This document shows, in pieces, positions 52,558-59,844 of a stretch of 64,000 nucleotides of DNA. Numbering within the stretch: position 1 is the stretch's first letter; every line of letters begins with the position of its first letter. The translations under genes were made by a program, and so were the position numbers. The stretch comes from Prolixibacter sp. NT017 (GTDB taxonomy: Bacteria; Bacteroidota; Bacteroidia; Bacteroidales; Prolixibacteraceae): the NCBI RefSeq assembly GCF_009617875.1, contig NZ_BLAV01000001.1, positions 868,001 through 932,000 on the forward strand, in the 5' to 3' direction. The notes beneath the pieces were generated by a model. It was given only the letters and a program-made list of their open reading frames with translations. It had not been told where the DNA came from and searched no databases.

Positions 52558-52629
52558 CGCAAAGCCGCGAAGACGCTAACTAAAATGAAGATAACAACAT
52601 TCAAATCTTAGTGTCTTTGCGGTTTTTTT
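52558..52629. terminator. Inverted repeat terminator after dsbD
   Basis: CCGCAAAG (52558-52565) pairs with CTTTGCGG (52615-52622), with further matches in AAGACGCTAA/TTAGTGTCTT inside, followed by a T run. The sequence resembles the GCGTCTTAGCGCC-type repeats at 40041-40260. Confidence 0.7.
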
Positions 52630-52689
52630 ATATAAGTTTTATACCCGCCTTTTAATTCTGAAAATAGTTGTAAAAAATTCACTTTCAGT

Positions 52690-52715
52690 TGTCAGGTTTT
52701 GAATTGTTTACGACT
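52690..52715 (+). promoter_or_regulatory. Candidate ECF promoter 8 (upstream of OB-fold gene)
   Basis: TGTCAGG at 52690-52696, 14 bases, CGACT at 52711-52715; the start codon is 51 bases on. Confidence 0.6.
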
Positions 52716-52766
52716 GTTCAGGCATAAAACAAGAAATGAATAAAAAAAATCAAAAAAAAGGACAAA

Positions 52767-53243
52767 ATGAAAAAGAGAAAAATTATCAAATTGGGTATTA
52801 TAACAGTAGTTGCGGGGGTTGTAATTGCAGGTGCAGTTGGCCTGTACATGTTTAACATGCCACACCGGGATGTTCAGTCAGTAAAAGCTGATTTCAGCCT
52901 GAACAGCTCCGAAATTGTTGCCGAATACCTCGCCGATGCTAATGCAGCAAATGACAAATACCTCGCTGCCAACGGTGAATCGAAAGTACTTGAAATTACC
53001 GGCACAGTAAATAAAATTTCAGAAGATTTCGACGGACAAAAAGTGGTGCTGTTGAAAGCTGACAGCGACAAAGCCGGAGTGAGTGCAACGTTTACACCCG
53101 AAACAAACGCGAATGCAGAAAAATTGCAGGTGGGGCAAAACGTAACCATAAAAGGCGTAATCCGTGCCGGTGCAGCTTACGACTCGGACCTTGAATTGTA
53201 CGAAAACGTAATCCTCGAAAAAAGTGATATAGTAACAAAATAA
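52767..53243 (+). CDS. Membrane-anchored OB-fold protein (tRNA_anti-like)
   Basis: 158 residues with one N-terminal membrane segment (about 8-29) and a periplasmic OB-type domain (VLEITGTVNKISEDFDGQKV, VGQNVTIKGVIRAGA). Members of this fold bind small ligands or nucleic acid; here a periplasmic role is likely. It stands before yceI behind its own shared promoter. Function unknown. Confidence 0.72.
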   Translation: MKKRKIIKLGIITVVAGVVIAGAVGLYMFNMPHRDVQSVKADFSLNSSEIVAEYLADANAANDKYLAANGESKVLEITGTVNKISEDFDGQKVVLLKADSDKAGVSATFTPETNANAEKLQVGQNVTIKGVIRAGAAYDSDLELYENVILEKSDIVTK

Positions 53244-53247
53244 AAAT

Positions 53248-53300
53248 CACAGTTCGACTTCGCTCACTGTGACAGTCACCCTGAGCGGAGTCGAAGGGTG
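53248..53300. repeat. Palindromic intergenic repeat
   Basis: ACAGTTCGACTTCGCTCACTG followed by a CTTCGACTCCGCTCAGGGTGAC type inverse copy is a common Bacteroidota intergenic palindrome. It lies between the OB-fold gene and yceI. It may stabilise or separate transcripts. Confidence 0.7.
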
Positions 53301-53351
53301 TTTCAAAGAAAAAATCAAATATTCAATAACAATTTAAAAATTTTAAAAATC

Positions 53352-53912
53352 ATGAAAAAATTAGTCTTATTAACAGTAGTAGTTGCATTATTTGCAAGCA
53401 TTTCGGCCACAGGCCAGTCAAAATTGGTGAGTTCAAAATCGCACATTAAATTTTTCTCGACCACACCGGCCGAAAACATCGAAGCGAACAACACCACATC
53501 GGTGAGTACAATTAATCCTGAAACCGGCGAAATCGTTTTCTCCGTGCCAATGCAGGGGTTTGAATTTGAAAAAGCGCTGATGCAGAAACATTTCAACGGT
53601 GAAGATTTTCTGAATACAAAAGAGTTTCCAAAAGCAAAACTCACTGGAAAAATTACCAACATCGATAAGGTGAATTTTAAAAGCGACGGGACTTATGATG
53701 CACATGTTGAAGGCGAACTTACCATTAAAGGCGTAACAAAACCAGTTCACGAAATGGGGACTATTATCGTAAAAGGCGGAAATGTGGCCGCCAACAGCAA
53801 ATTCAACATTACGCTGGCCGACTACGGGATAAGCTTTGTAAAAGGAAAACCATCCACCAACATTGCAAAAACCGTAGAAGTTACCGTTCAGGCTGAATAT
53901 GCAGTTCAATAA
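53352..53912 (+). CDS. YceI-family periplasmic lipid-binding protein
   Basis: 186 residues from the ATG at 53352 with a signal peptide (about 1-20). The lipocalin-like YceI core is seen in KLVSSKSHIKFFSTTPAENI, FSVPMQGFEFEKALMQKHFN, DGTYDAHVEGELTIKGVTKP and the final VEVTVQAEYAVQ. YceI proteins bind isoprenoid lipids and appear in stress regulons. No own copy of the shared motif; it may be transcribed from promoter 8. A terminator follows. Confidence 0.88.
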   Translation: MKKLVLLTVVVALFASISATGQSKLVSSKSHIKFFSTTPAENIEANNTTSVSTINPETGEIVFSVPMQGFEFEKALMQKHFNGEDFLNTKEFPKAKLTGKITNIDKVNFKSDGTYDAHVEGELTIKGVTKPVHEMGTIIVKGGNVAANSKFNITLADYGISFVKGKPSTNIAKTVEVTVQAEYAVQ

Positions 53913-53933
53913 AAACAAATTAATATGAAAAAG

Positions 53934-53965
53934 AAAGCAGCGATTTGAAAAACCGCTGCTTTTTA
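53934..53965 (+). terminator. Terminator after yceI
   Basis: AAAGCAGCG (53934-53942) pairs with CGCTGCTTT (53953-53961), followed by TTT. Confidence 0.7.
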
Positions 53966-53978
53966 AATATTTGAAAAA

Positions 53979-54536
53979 ATGGAAAAGATTCAATTTAAAA
54001 AGATTAAGGAAGCAAAAGGATTGCAGCCAGGCGAAACAGTAAAAGATTTTTCGGCAGTTGACCTGAACGATAACGTTTTCACACTCAGCGAAGCCTTAAA
54101 AAAGGGGCCGGTAGTGGTCATTTTTTACCGCGGACAGTGGTGCCCGTTTTGTAACAAACACCTGAAAACACTGGAGCAAAACCTGGATAAAATTTATGAG
54201 AAAGGCGCCAGCGTTATAGCAATTTCCCCCGAGAAATCGGAATTTCTGAAACGTACTGCCGATAAAACCAAGGCTTCGTTTTCGCTTCTCTTTGATGAAG
54301 ATTATAAAATTGCTGAAGCTTTTGATGTGGCATTCAGGCCTACAAAATTTGAACGAACCGTTTACAATAAAATCCTGAAAGCTGATATGAAAAATGCCCA
54401 TTCCGACGACAGCGAACAATTGCCCATTCCGGCAACTTTCATAATTGGAACAGACAGTAAAATTATCTGGCGCCATTTCGACCCGGATTATAAAAAGCGG
54501 TCGAAAGTGGATGATATTGTTAAAAATATTCCTTAA
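53979..54536 (+). CDS. AhpC/TSA-type peroxiredoxin
   Basis: 185 residues. The peroxidatic Cys55 is in FYRGQWCPFCNKHL, with Cys58 nearby, so it is the Cys-x2-Cys form. The DFSAVDLNDNVFTLSE start and the VIAISPEKSEFLKRTA helix are typical. It reduces peroxides at the cost of thioredoxin. It lies behind the yceI terminator with no shared promoter of its own that I can see. Confidence 0.9.
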   Translation: MEKIQFKKIKEAKGLQPGETVKDFSAVDLNDNVFTLSEALKKGPVVVIFYRGQWCPFCNKHLKTLEQNLDKIYEKGASVIAISPEKSEFLKRTADKTKASFSLLFDEDYKIAEAFDVAFRPTKFERTVYNKILKADMKNAHSDDSEQLPIPATFIIGTDSKIIWRHFDPDYKKRSKVDDIVKNIP

Positions 54537-54561
54537 AAAAAGTATTTCCGGCAATTGATTT

Positions 54562-54588
54562 TGTCAGGATTGGACAAAACTTTCGTCT
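54562..54588 (+). promoter_or_regulatory. Candidate ECF promoter 9 (upstream of DinB-like gene)
   Basis: TGTCAGG at 54562-54568, 15 bases, CGTCT at 54584-54588, then AT; the start codon at 54630 is 41 bases on. Confidence 0.65.
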
Positions 54589-54629
54589 ATTCATAAAAAT
54601 CAAAAAAACAACCTTAATAGTAATAAGAA

Positions 54630-55136
54630 ATGAAAAAAGTGGCAAAAGAAAATCTGATTCAGTTGAGCGGAATGCTTCAACTCATCAGTAAAGAACAATA
54701 CACGCAAAATTCGGAAATACTTTCCGGCTCGTCCGTCGGGCAGCACATCCGGCACATTCTGGAGTTTTACCTGCTGTTGGTTTCCGGCTCGTTTTCTGGT
54801 ATAATCAGTTACGACAAACGCCAGCGTGACAAACAAATTGAAGAAAATCCGCTCATCGCCCTCGAAACAATCGACCGGTTGTTAAAAGGAATCGATACAC
54901 TCGATTTAGGGCAGACTGTAAAATTTGAAGGCGATTTTACCACCGACGGCTCGCACGATAATTTCACGGCCAGTTCGGTGGGCCGCGAGCTTGCCTATTG
55001 CATCGAGCACAGCATCCACCATCAGGCAATCATCAAAGCCGGCCTCATTGGCCTGGGTTTGTCGGCTTTAACCGACGAAGATTTTGGCGTGGCTTATTCA
55101 ACCATTCGTTACCGCAAAAACCAATGTGCACAGTAA
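54630..55136 (+). CDS. DinB-like metal-binding protein
   Basis: 168 residues, four-helix type. Histidines in GQHIRHILEFYLLL and the late HSIHHQAIIKAG are at metal positions of the DinB/YfiT superfamily, whose members include thiol-dependent transferases (for example with bacillithiol). First gene of a unit with NRDE, DUF6695 and CoaB genes. Its end overlaps the next gene by 13 bases. Confidence 0.72.
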   Translation: MKKVAKENLIQLSGMLQLISKEQYTQNSEILSGSSVGQHIRHILEFYLLLVSGSFSGIISYDKRQRDKQIEENPLIALETIDRLLKGIDTLDLGQTVKFEGDFTTDGSHDNFTASSVGRELAYCIEHSIHHQAIIKAGLIGLGLSALTDEDFGVAYSTIRYRKNQCAQ

Positions 55137-55849
55137 GTTACATACCAAATGCTAACGGGAGCAGTTTTGTGCTTACCTCGAACCGCGACGAAAAAGCGTT
55201 CAGGCCAACCATTGCGCCACAAATATATGAGCTCGGTGAAACAAAAACAGGTTTTCCGAAAGATGAAAAAGCCGGTGGTTCGTGGATAGCAGCCAACAAC
55301 AATGGAAGGTTGTGTTGTCTGCTTAACGGCGCTTTTGTGGCCCACGAAAAGAAACCGCATTACACGCAAAGCCGCGGAAATATTCTCGTTGAACTGGCAT
55401 CTTCTTCCCTTTCGCCTGTCGATTTTTATGAAAACAAAAATTTGATGAATGTTGAGCCTTTCACGATTGTTACGGTGGAAACGTCGAATAATAAAATCAC
55501 CCATTTCAGTGAATTTATCTGGGACGGCAACAAGAAACATTTTAAAGAACTTAATCCCGGGGAACCGCAAATCTGGTCGTCGGTTACACTTTACAGCGAA
55601 GAACACCGCAACCTGCGAAAACAGTGGTTCGGCCGTTTTTTAAAGAATGTAAACGGTAATATTTCGCCCGAAAGTATTTTGGGTTTTCACTCCGGTAAAC
55701 ATACAAGTGACAATTCAATTAATACGGTAATGGAGCGCGAAGGGGGTTTAAAAACCGTTAGCATCACCCAGGTAATTCCCGAAAACGGAAAATTCAGGAT
55801 GAGTTATTTCGATTTGCACAACCATGTAAATACAGCCATTTCAATATGA
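55124..55849 (+). CDS. NRDE (TANGO2-like) family protein
   Basis: 241 residues from the ATG at 55124 (MCTVSYIPNANGSSFVLTSN), the conserved start with a Cys at position 2, which could act as N-terminal nucleophile, followed by the name motif NRDE. GGSWIAANNNGRLCCLLNGA is also conserved. It overlaps the DinB-like gene by 13 bases and the DUF6695 gene by 4. NRDE proteins have no settled function; TANGO2 is tied to lipid or haem handling. Confidence 0.85.
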   Translation: MCTVSYIPNANGSSFVLTSNRDEKAFRPTIAPQIYELGETKTGFPKDEKAGGSWIAANNNGRLCCLLNGAFVAHEKKPHYTQSRGNILVELASSSLSPVDFYENKNLMNVEPFTIVTVETSNNKITHFSEFIWDGNKKHFKELNPGEPQIWSSVTLYSEEHRNLRKQWFGRFLKNVNGNISPESILGFHSGKHTSDNSINTVMEREGGLKTVSITQVIPENGKFRMSYFDLHNHVNTAISI

Positions 55850-56805
55850 CTTTTCAGAAAAAACATACCGGATTTGCCATTGCCATTGCCTGGCCCGAAA
55901 CCTGGTGCAAACAATCGGGCGCCTGGTACGACGGGTTTATTAACCGGATTGGTATCAGCAAACACCATTATTACAAGGTAGGCCATGCAGCGCTGGTTTT
56001 GATTGATGATAAAACCGGCAAATGCAATTATTTCGATTTTGGCCGCTACCACACCCCGTTTCAGCATGGCCGTGTCCGTAGTGAGATGACCGATGACGGA
56101 CTAAAAATGAAAACCGTTGCTAAAATTTCAGCGGACAAAGAACAGATTTTGAATTTCGAAGAAATTTTAACTGAATTGCAGCAGAATGTAGAATGTCACG
56201 GCGAAGGAAATATCCATGCTTCCTATAGTCGCATCAACTTTGAAAAAGCATTCGGTAAAGCTTCGCAGATGCAGCAAATCAGCCCCATCCGTTACGGGCC
56301 GTTCCGATACAAAGGGAGCAACTGTTCGCGGTTTGTAAACACTGTTCTCCGTGCAGGAAATCCCGACTGGAAATCAGCTTTTAAACTGAATTTTTTGGTG
56401 CCGCTCACGCCAACTCCCATGAACAATGTAAATTCGTTTCCAAATAAAACGATGCTTCCAAAACTGTTGCCATTTACTTTTGCGCCATCTCCAATTACTG
56501 ATAAAAGCAAATTAAAAAGCACACTAAAAGAACCTGTCCGTGCTGCCGGAATACCAGCAACTTCACAGTGGCTGGCAGGTGAAGGAGCAGGCTCTTGGTT
56601 TACGATTGACTTTGAAAATCACTTATTGAAAGTTACCCGATATTCGGTTTTTGGAGCTATTGAATGTGCAGGTTTGTTTGAAAATAAAGATGCAATCAAG
56701 GTTTTGAAAAACAAAAAATCATATAAAGTTGCTTATCCAAGTGATTGCAAAACGGTTTCACTCAATTTGAATGGCTCGGAATTTAGGTTTAACCGTACAC
56801 TTTAA
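55846..56805 (+). CDS. DUF6695 family protein
   Basis: 319 residues. AIAWPETWCKQSGAWYDGF opens the conserved region; FDFGRYHTPFQHGRVRS and RYKGSNCSRFVNTVLRAG (Cys, His, Arg) look like active-site segments of a papain-like/NlpC fold. Function unknown. ATG overlaps the NRDE stop by 4 bases, so the pair is coupled. A decayed second copy of its 3' half lies at 57490-57720. Confidence 0.72.
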   Translation: MTFQKKHTGFAIAIAWPETWCKQSGAWYDGFINRIGISKHHYYKVGHAALVLIDDKTGKCNYFDFGRYHTPFQHGRVRSEMTDDGLKMKTVAKISADKEQILNFEEILTELQQNVECHGEGNIHASYSRINFEKAFGKASQMQQISPIRYGPFRYKGSNCSRFVNTVLRAGNPDWKSAFKLNFLVPLTPTPMNNVNSFPNKTMLPKLLPFTFAPSPITDKSKLKSTLKEPVRAAGIPATSQWLAGEGAGSWFTIDFENHLLKVTRYSVFGAIECAGLFENKDAIKVLKNKKSYKVAYPSDCKTVSLNLNGSEFRFNRTL

Positions 56806-56817
56806 TTTTTACAGGGT

Positions 56818-57462
56818 ATGCTGAAAGGAAAAAAAATATTACTAACTGTCGGGCCGACAAGGGAATATTTAGACCCTGTCCGGTTTATTACCAACGAATC
56901 GAGTGGAAAAATGGGATTTGCCATTGCTGAAGAATTGCATAAGGAAAATGCTGAATTGATTATTGTTTGCGGACCTGTTAATATCCAGCCAAAAGTTCCA
57001 GACAGAAATATAAAAAAAATAACCACGGCGTTGGAAATGTACGAAGAGTGTCAAAAACATTTCAGCGACGTTGATATAGCCATTTTTACAGCTGCCGTTG
57101 CAGATTACAGGCCAAAACATCAGGCCAATTCCAAAATTAAAAAAGATGGAAATATTGCTACAGTTGAATTTGTTAAGAATCCTGATATTGCAGCAGAGTT
57201 TGGTAAGATTAAGATGCCACATCAAATATCAGTTGGTTTTGCCCTTGAAACTGATAATGTAATTGAGAACGCACAAGAAAAGCTAACAAAAAAAGGATTT
57301 GATATGATTGTAATTAACAGCCCAAACCATGGTGAAGGATTTGGATATGATACCAATAAAGTTTCTATTCTCATAAACGGGCAAAATATTAAGGATTATC
57401 CTTTAAAATCGAAAAGTGAAGTCGCAAAAGATATTGTGGATAAAATCAAATCTTTATTATAA
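56818..57462 (+). CDS. Stand-alone phosphopantothenoylcysteine synthetase (CoaB) domain
   Basis: 214 residues. LTVGPTREYLDPVRFITNES and SSGKMGFAIAEELHKE are the CoaB nucleotide-binding start, and IFTAAVADYRPKH the substrate segment; FVKNPDI and VGFALET follow. In most bacteria this is the C-terminal half of CoaBC, with the CoaC decarboxylase before it. Here only CoaB is present, so it may be an extra copy or serve another ligase role. It follows DUF6695 by 12 bases. Confidence 0.82.
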   Translation: MLKGKKILLTVGPTREYLDPVRFITNESSGKMGFAIAEELHKENAELIIVCGPVNIQPKVPDRNIKKITTALEMYEECQKHFSDVDIAIFTAAVADYRPKHQANSKIKKDGNIATVEFVKNPDIAAEFGKIKMPHQISVGFALETDNVIENAQEKLTKKGFDMIVINSPNHGEGFGYDTNKVSILINGQNIKDYPLKSKSEVAKDIVDKIKSLL

Positions 57463-57489
57463 AAAAAGTTCCCTAACAGTAGTTTGTCA

Positions 57490-57720
57490 GGTCCGGAAAT
57501 CCCAACCGGATAGCTGCTTTTAAATTGAATTTTATAGTGTTGCTCACATCAGCGCACCAGCGCCATTAAATAATGTCAGTTCATTCAGAAACAAACAACT
57601 CTTCCAGAATTATCGCCTTTCACCTTTACACTTTCACCAATTGCAGATAAAAGCAACCTAAAAGGTATGTTTCCAGTACCGGCACTCGAATTCAATTATT
57701 AAAGGCTACTCATTATAGTT
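57490..57720 (+). pseudogene. Decayed partial copy of the DUF6695 gene
   Basis: The sequence matches 56355-56540 in order (for example GGAAATCCC, CAGCTTTTAAA-like, TGCTCAC, CACCAATTGCAGATAAAAGC-like blocks) with many changes and no open frame. It is the relic of a local duplication. The remaining gap to 57834 has no gene I can see. A TGTCAGG at 57485 borders it but is not followed by a good -10. Confidence 0.7.
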
Positions 57721-57834
57721 TTACACAGATTTTCTCTTTTTGATTTACCACTTGTCTTTCTTAAATTGCCGTTGCTACAAATATCGGTATAGCTTCGGCA
57801 AATTGGCCTTAAGCAAAAACAATTTATTCTTAAT

Positions 57835-57861
57835 TGTCAGGAATTTGACTTTCAAACGACT
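57835..57861 (+). promoter_or_regulatory. Candidate ECF promoter 10 (upstream of rhodanese-thioredoxin)
   Basis: TGTCAGG at 57835-57841, 15 bases, CGACT at 57857-57861; the start codon is 31 bases on. Confidence 0.65.
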
Positions 57862-57892
57862 ACTCCACCAAACAACTTAAAAAATAACAATC

Positions 57893-58621
57893 ATGATAAA
57901 AATAGTATTCATTATGGCAATTTCCATTTTATCTTTTTTTTCTGTTACTGCGCAAAATGCAGGTTATAAACAGGTAAACCCGGCACAATTCGAACAACTG
58001 ATAAAAAAGCCGGGCGGTGTGTTGCTCGATGTTCGTACTCAAAACGAGTTTAAAAACGGGCACATTGCCAACTCAGGCCAACTCAATTATTACGCGCTCG
58101 ACTTTCGGAAAAAATTGTTGATGCTCCCTAAAGAAGAACCCATTTATTTGTACTGCAATACCGGCTGGCGCAGCGAAAAAGCCGCTAAAATTTTGTCTGA
58201 AAACGGGTACAAAAACGTGTATAACCTTGAACACGGGATTATGGACTGGGAATTGCAAAACCTGCCGGTAGCGGTTGACCCTGATGCAAAACCCGACACC
58301 GAAAATAAAATGGAATACGAAGAACTGGCGCGGTTTATCGAATCGGGAAAACCCGTGTTTGTTGATTTTTATGCACCCTGGTGTGGGCCCTGCCGCACCA
58401 TGATGCCGATGGTTGAAGAACTGAAAACAAAATACCATGGCAAAATTACCGTCGTAAAGGTAAACGTGGATGCCAGCAAAAAACTGGTGAAAGAGATGAA
58501 AATCCAGAGTGTGCCTTACCTGGCGCTGTACAACAACGGCAAACCGGTGTACACCAAAAACGGGCTTACCGCACGCGACGAATTGGAAAAAGCTTTTCAA
58601 CAAAACATTAAGGGTTTATAA
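57893..58621 (+). CDS. Secreted rhodanese-thioredoxin fusion
   Basis: 242 residues with a signal peptide (about 1-20). Residues 25-125 are a rhodanese domain with LLDVRTQNEFKNGHI and active Cys88 in YLYCNTGWRSEKAA. Residues 140-242 are a thioredoxin domain with YAPWCGPCRTMMP (Cys164, Cys167). It could take sulfur on the rhodanese cysteine and release it by the thioredoxin part, in the periplasm. It has its own shared promoter and comes just before the mer operon. Confidence 0.88.
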   Translation: MIKIVFIMAISILSFFSVTAQNAGYKQVNPAQFEQLIKKPGGVLLDVRTQNEFKNGHIANSGQLNYYALDFRKKLLMLPKEEPIYLYCNTGWRSEKAAKILSENGYKNVYNLEHGIMDWELQNLPVAVDPDAKPDTENKMEYEELARFIESGKPVFVDFYAPWCGPCRTMMPMVEELKTKYHGKITVVKVNVDASKKLVKEMKIQSVPYLALYNNGKPVYTKNGLTARDELEKAFQQNIKGL

Positions 58622-58640
58622 CAATCCCTTTTTTTAAAAC

Positions 58641-58666
58641 AATATTTAAGTATTTGCTTAAATAAG
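58641..58666 (+). promoter_or_regulatory. ArsR-type operator 1 (upstream of arsR-like gene)
   Basis: ATTTAAG (58644-58650), six bases, CTTAAAT (58657-58663): a perfect inverted repeat of the ArsR/SmtB operator type, about 50 bases before the regulator start. Confidence 0.75.
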
Positions 58667-58713
58667 AAAACAATTTCAATGAAACCTGTCTGTAAATAAA
58701 AAACATACAAATC

Positions 58714-59094
58714 ATGGATAATAATCAAACATGTATAAGGGTATTTGCCGACAGCGTGCAAATCAACCATTGCCGGGAAAAATTGCAATCATCGCAAAAA
58801 ACGTTAGCCGAACTGAGCAACCTGCTGGCCCTCGCCGGCAACGAAGTCCGGTTGAAAATCCTATTTCTCCTGGAAGAGGAAGGCGAACTTTGCCCTTGCG
58901 ACCTCTCGGATATTCTGGGAATGAGTATTCCGGCCGTATCGCAGCACCTTCGTAAAATGAAGGATGGAAATGTAGTTGAAGCCAGACGCTCAGGGCAGAC
59001 CATTTTTTATTCGCTCAAACCTGAACAAACCGCGCTTCTTCAACCCTTATTCAAACACATCATCAACAATAATTCAAATAAAGTTAGTGTATGA
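58714..59094 (+). CDS. ArsR/SmtB-family metal-sensing repressor
   Basis: 126 residues. A winged helix (RLKILFLLEEEGELCPCDLS, then MSIPAVSQHLRKMKDG and SGQTIFYSLKP) with a metal site: Cys60-Pro-Cys62 in the alpha-3 helix, plus Cys7 and Cys20, as in CadC/ArsR thiolate sensors. It most likely senses Hg(II) or a related soft metal and represses the mer genes through the operators at 58641 and 59805. It replaces the MerR of proteobacterial mer operons. Confidence 0.88.
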   Translation: MDNNQTCIRVFADSVQINHCREKLQSSQKTLAELSNLLALAGNEVRLKILFLLEEEGELCPCDLSDILGMSIPAVSQHLRKMKDGNVVEARRSGQTIFYSLKPEQTALLQPLFKHIINNNSNKVSV

Positions 59095-59186
59095 AACGAC
59101 CATGAGAAAGGCTTTCACAAAAATGCAAATGATTATAATCATGGGAGTTCCATCTGTTACCATTAAAAACAAACAATTATAAACAG

Positions 59187-59792
59187 ATGAAAACAACAAA
59201 CAAATTTGCCGGAGTGGGAGTGCTCACGGCAATCGCTGCATCGTTATGCTGTATCACACCAGTTTTGGCGCTTATTTCAGGCGTTGGCGGAATGGCATCC
59301 GCATTTTCGTGGATGGAACCTTTCAGGCCATATTTAATTGGGATTACTGTTTTAGTCCTGGCATTTGCCTGGTACCAAAAATTAAAACCCCGAACCGCAG
59401 AAGAAATCCAGTGCGACTGCGAAACAGAGGAGAAACCCCCGTTTATACAGACTAAAAAGTTTCTGGGAATCGCAAGCGTGTTGGCATTCCTGATGATGGC
59501 CTTTCCCTATTATTCCAACGTTTTCTATCCCGATAACCAAAAGCAACCGACAACTGTGGATGCAACCGGGCTCATTACCCTCGACCTGAAAGTTGAAGGA
59601 ATGACCTGCGAATCGTGCAACCTCCACGTTGCCCATGCCGCGCAGGAACTCAACGGGGTTACCAAAGCCGAAGCCGATTACAAAACGGGCACAGCTGAAA
59701 TAAAATTCGACCCCTCGAAAACCTCGGAGGATGAAATCGTTCAATCCATCAACGCAACCGGCTATCAAGTTGCAGGAAAAGAGGTTAAATAA
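59187..59792 (+). CDS. Mercuric transport protein MerTP (fusion)
   Basis: 201 residues. A MerT-like membrane part has three helices (about 8-30, 45-62, 92-112), Cys21-Cys22 in the first (SLCCITPVLAL) and a cytosolic Cys-Asp-Cys loop (C76, C78). The C-terminal 70 residues are a HMA/MerP-like domain with GMTCESC (C141, C144). It passes Hg(II) inward to MerA. The operator at 59805 follows. Confidence 0.88.
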   Translation: MKTTNKFAGVGVLTAIAASLCCITPVLALISGVGGMASAFSWMEPFRPYLIGITVLVLAFAWYQKLKPRTAEEIQCDCETEEKPPFIQTKKFLGIASVLAFLMMAFPYYSNVFYPDNQKQPTTVDATGLITLDLKVEGMTCESCNLHVAHAAQELNGVTKAEADYKTGTAEIKFDPSKTSEDEIVQSINATGYQVAGKEVK

Positions 59793-59804
59793 TTTTTTTG
59801 AAGC

Positions 59805-59830
59805 ATTATTTAAGCATTTGCTAAAACATT
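59805..59830 (+). promoter_or_regulatory. ArsR-type operator 2 (upstream of merA)
   Basis: ATTTAAG (59808-59814), six bases, then CTAAAAC (59821-59827), an imperfect copy of operator 1, 15 bases before merA. Confidence 0.6.
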
Positions 59831-59844
59831 TAAAAACAAATAGT

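Noticed and set aside
57485..57511. TGTCAGG followed by CGGAT at 15 bases
   Set aside because: The -10 part is wrong, it borders a decayed duplicate and no gene starts behind it.
59102..59179. 26-codon frame between the ArsR-like and merTP genes
   Set aside because: Too short, no family features and no clear start context.
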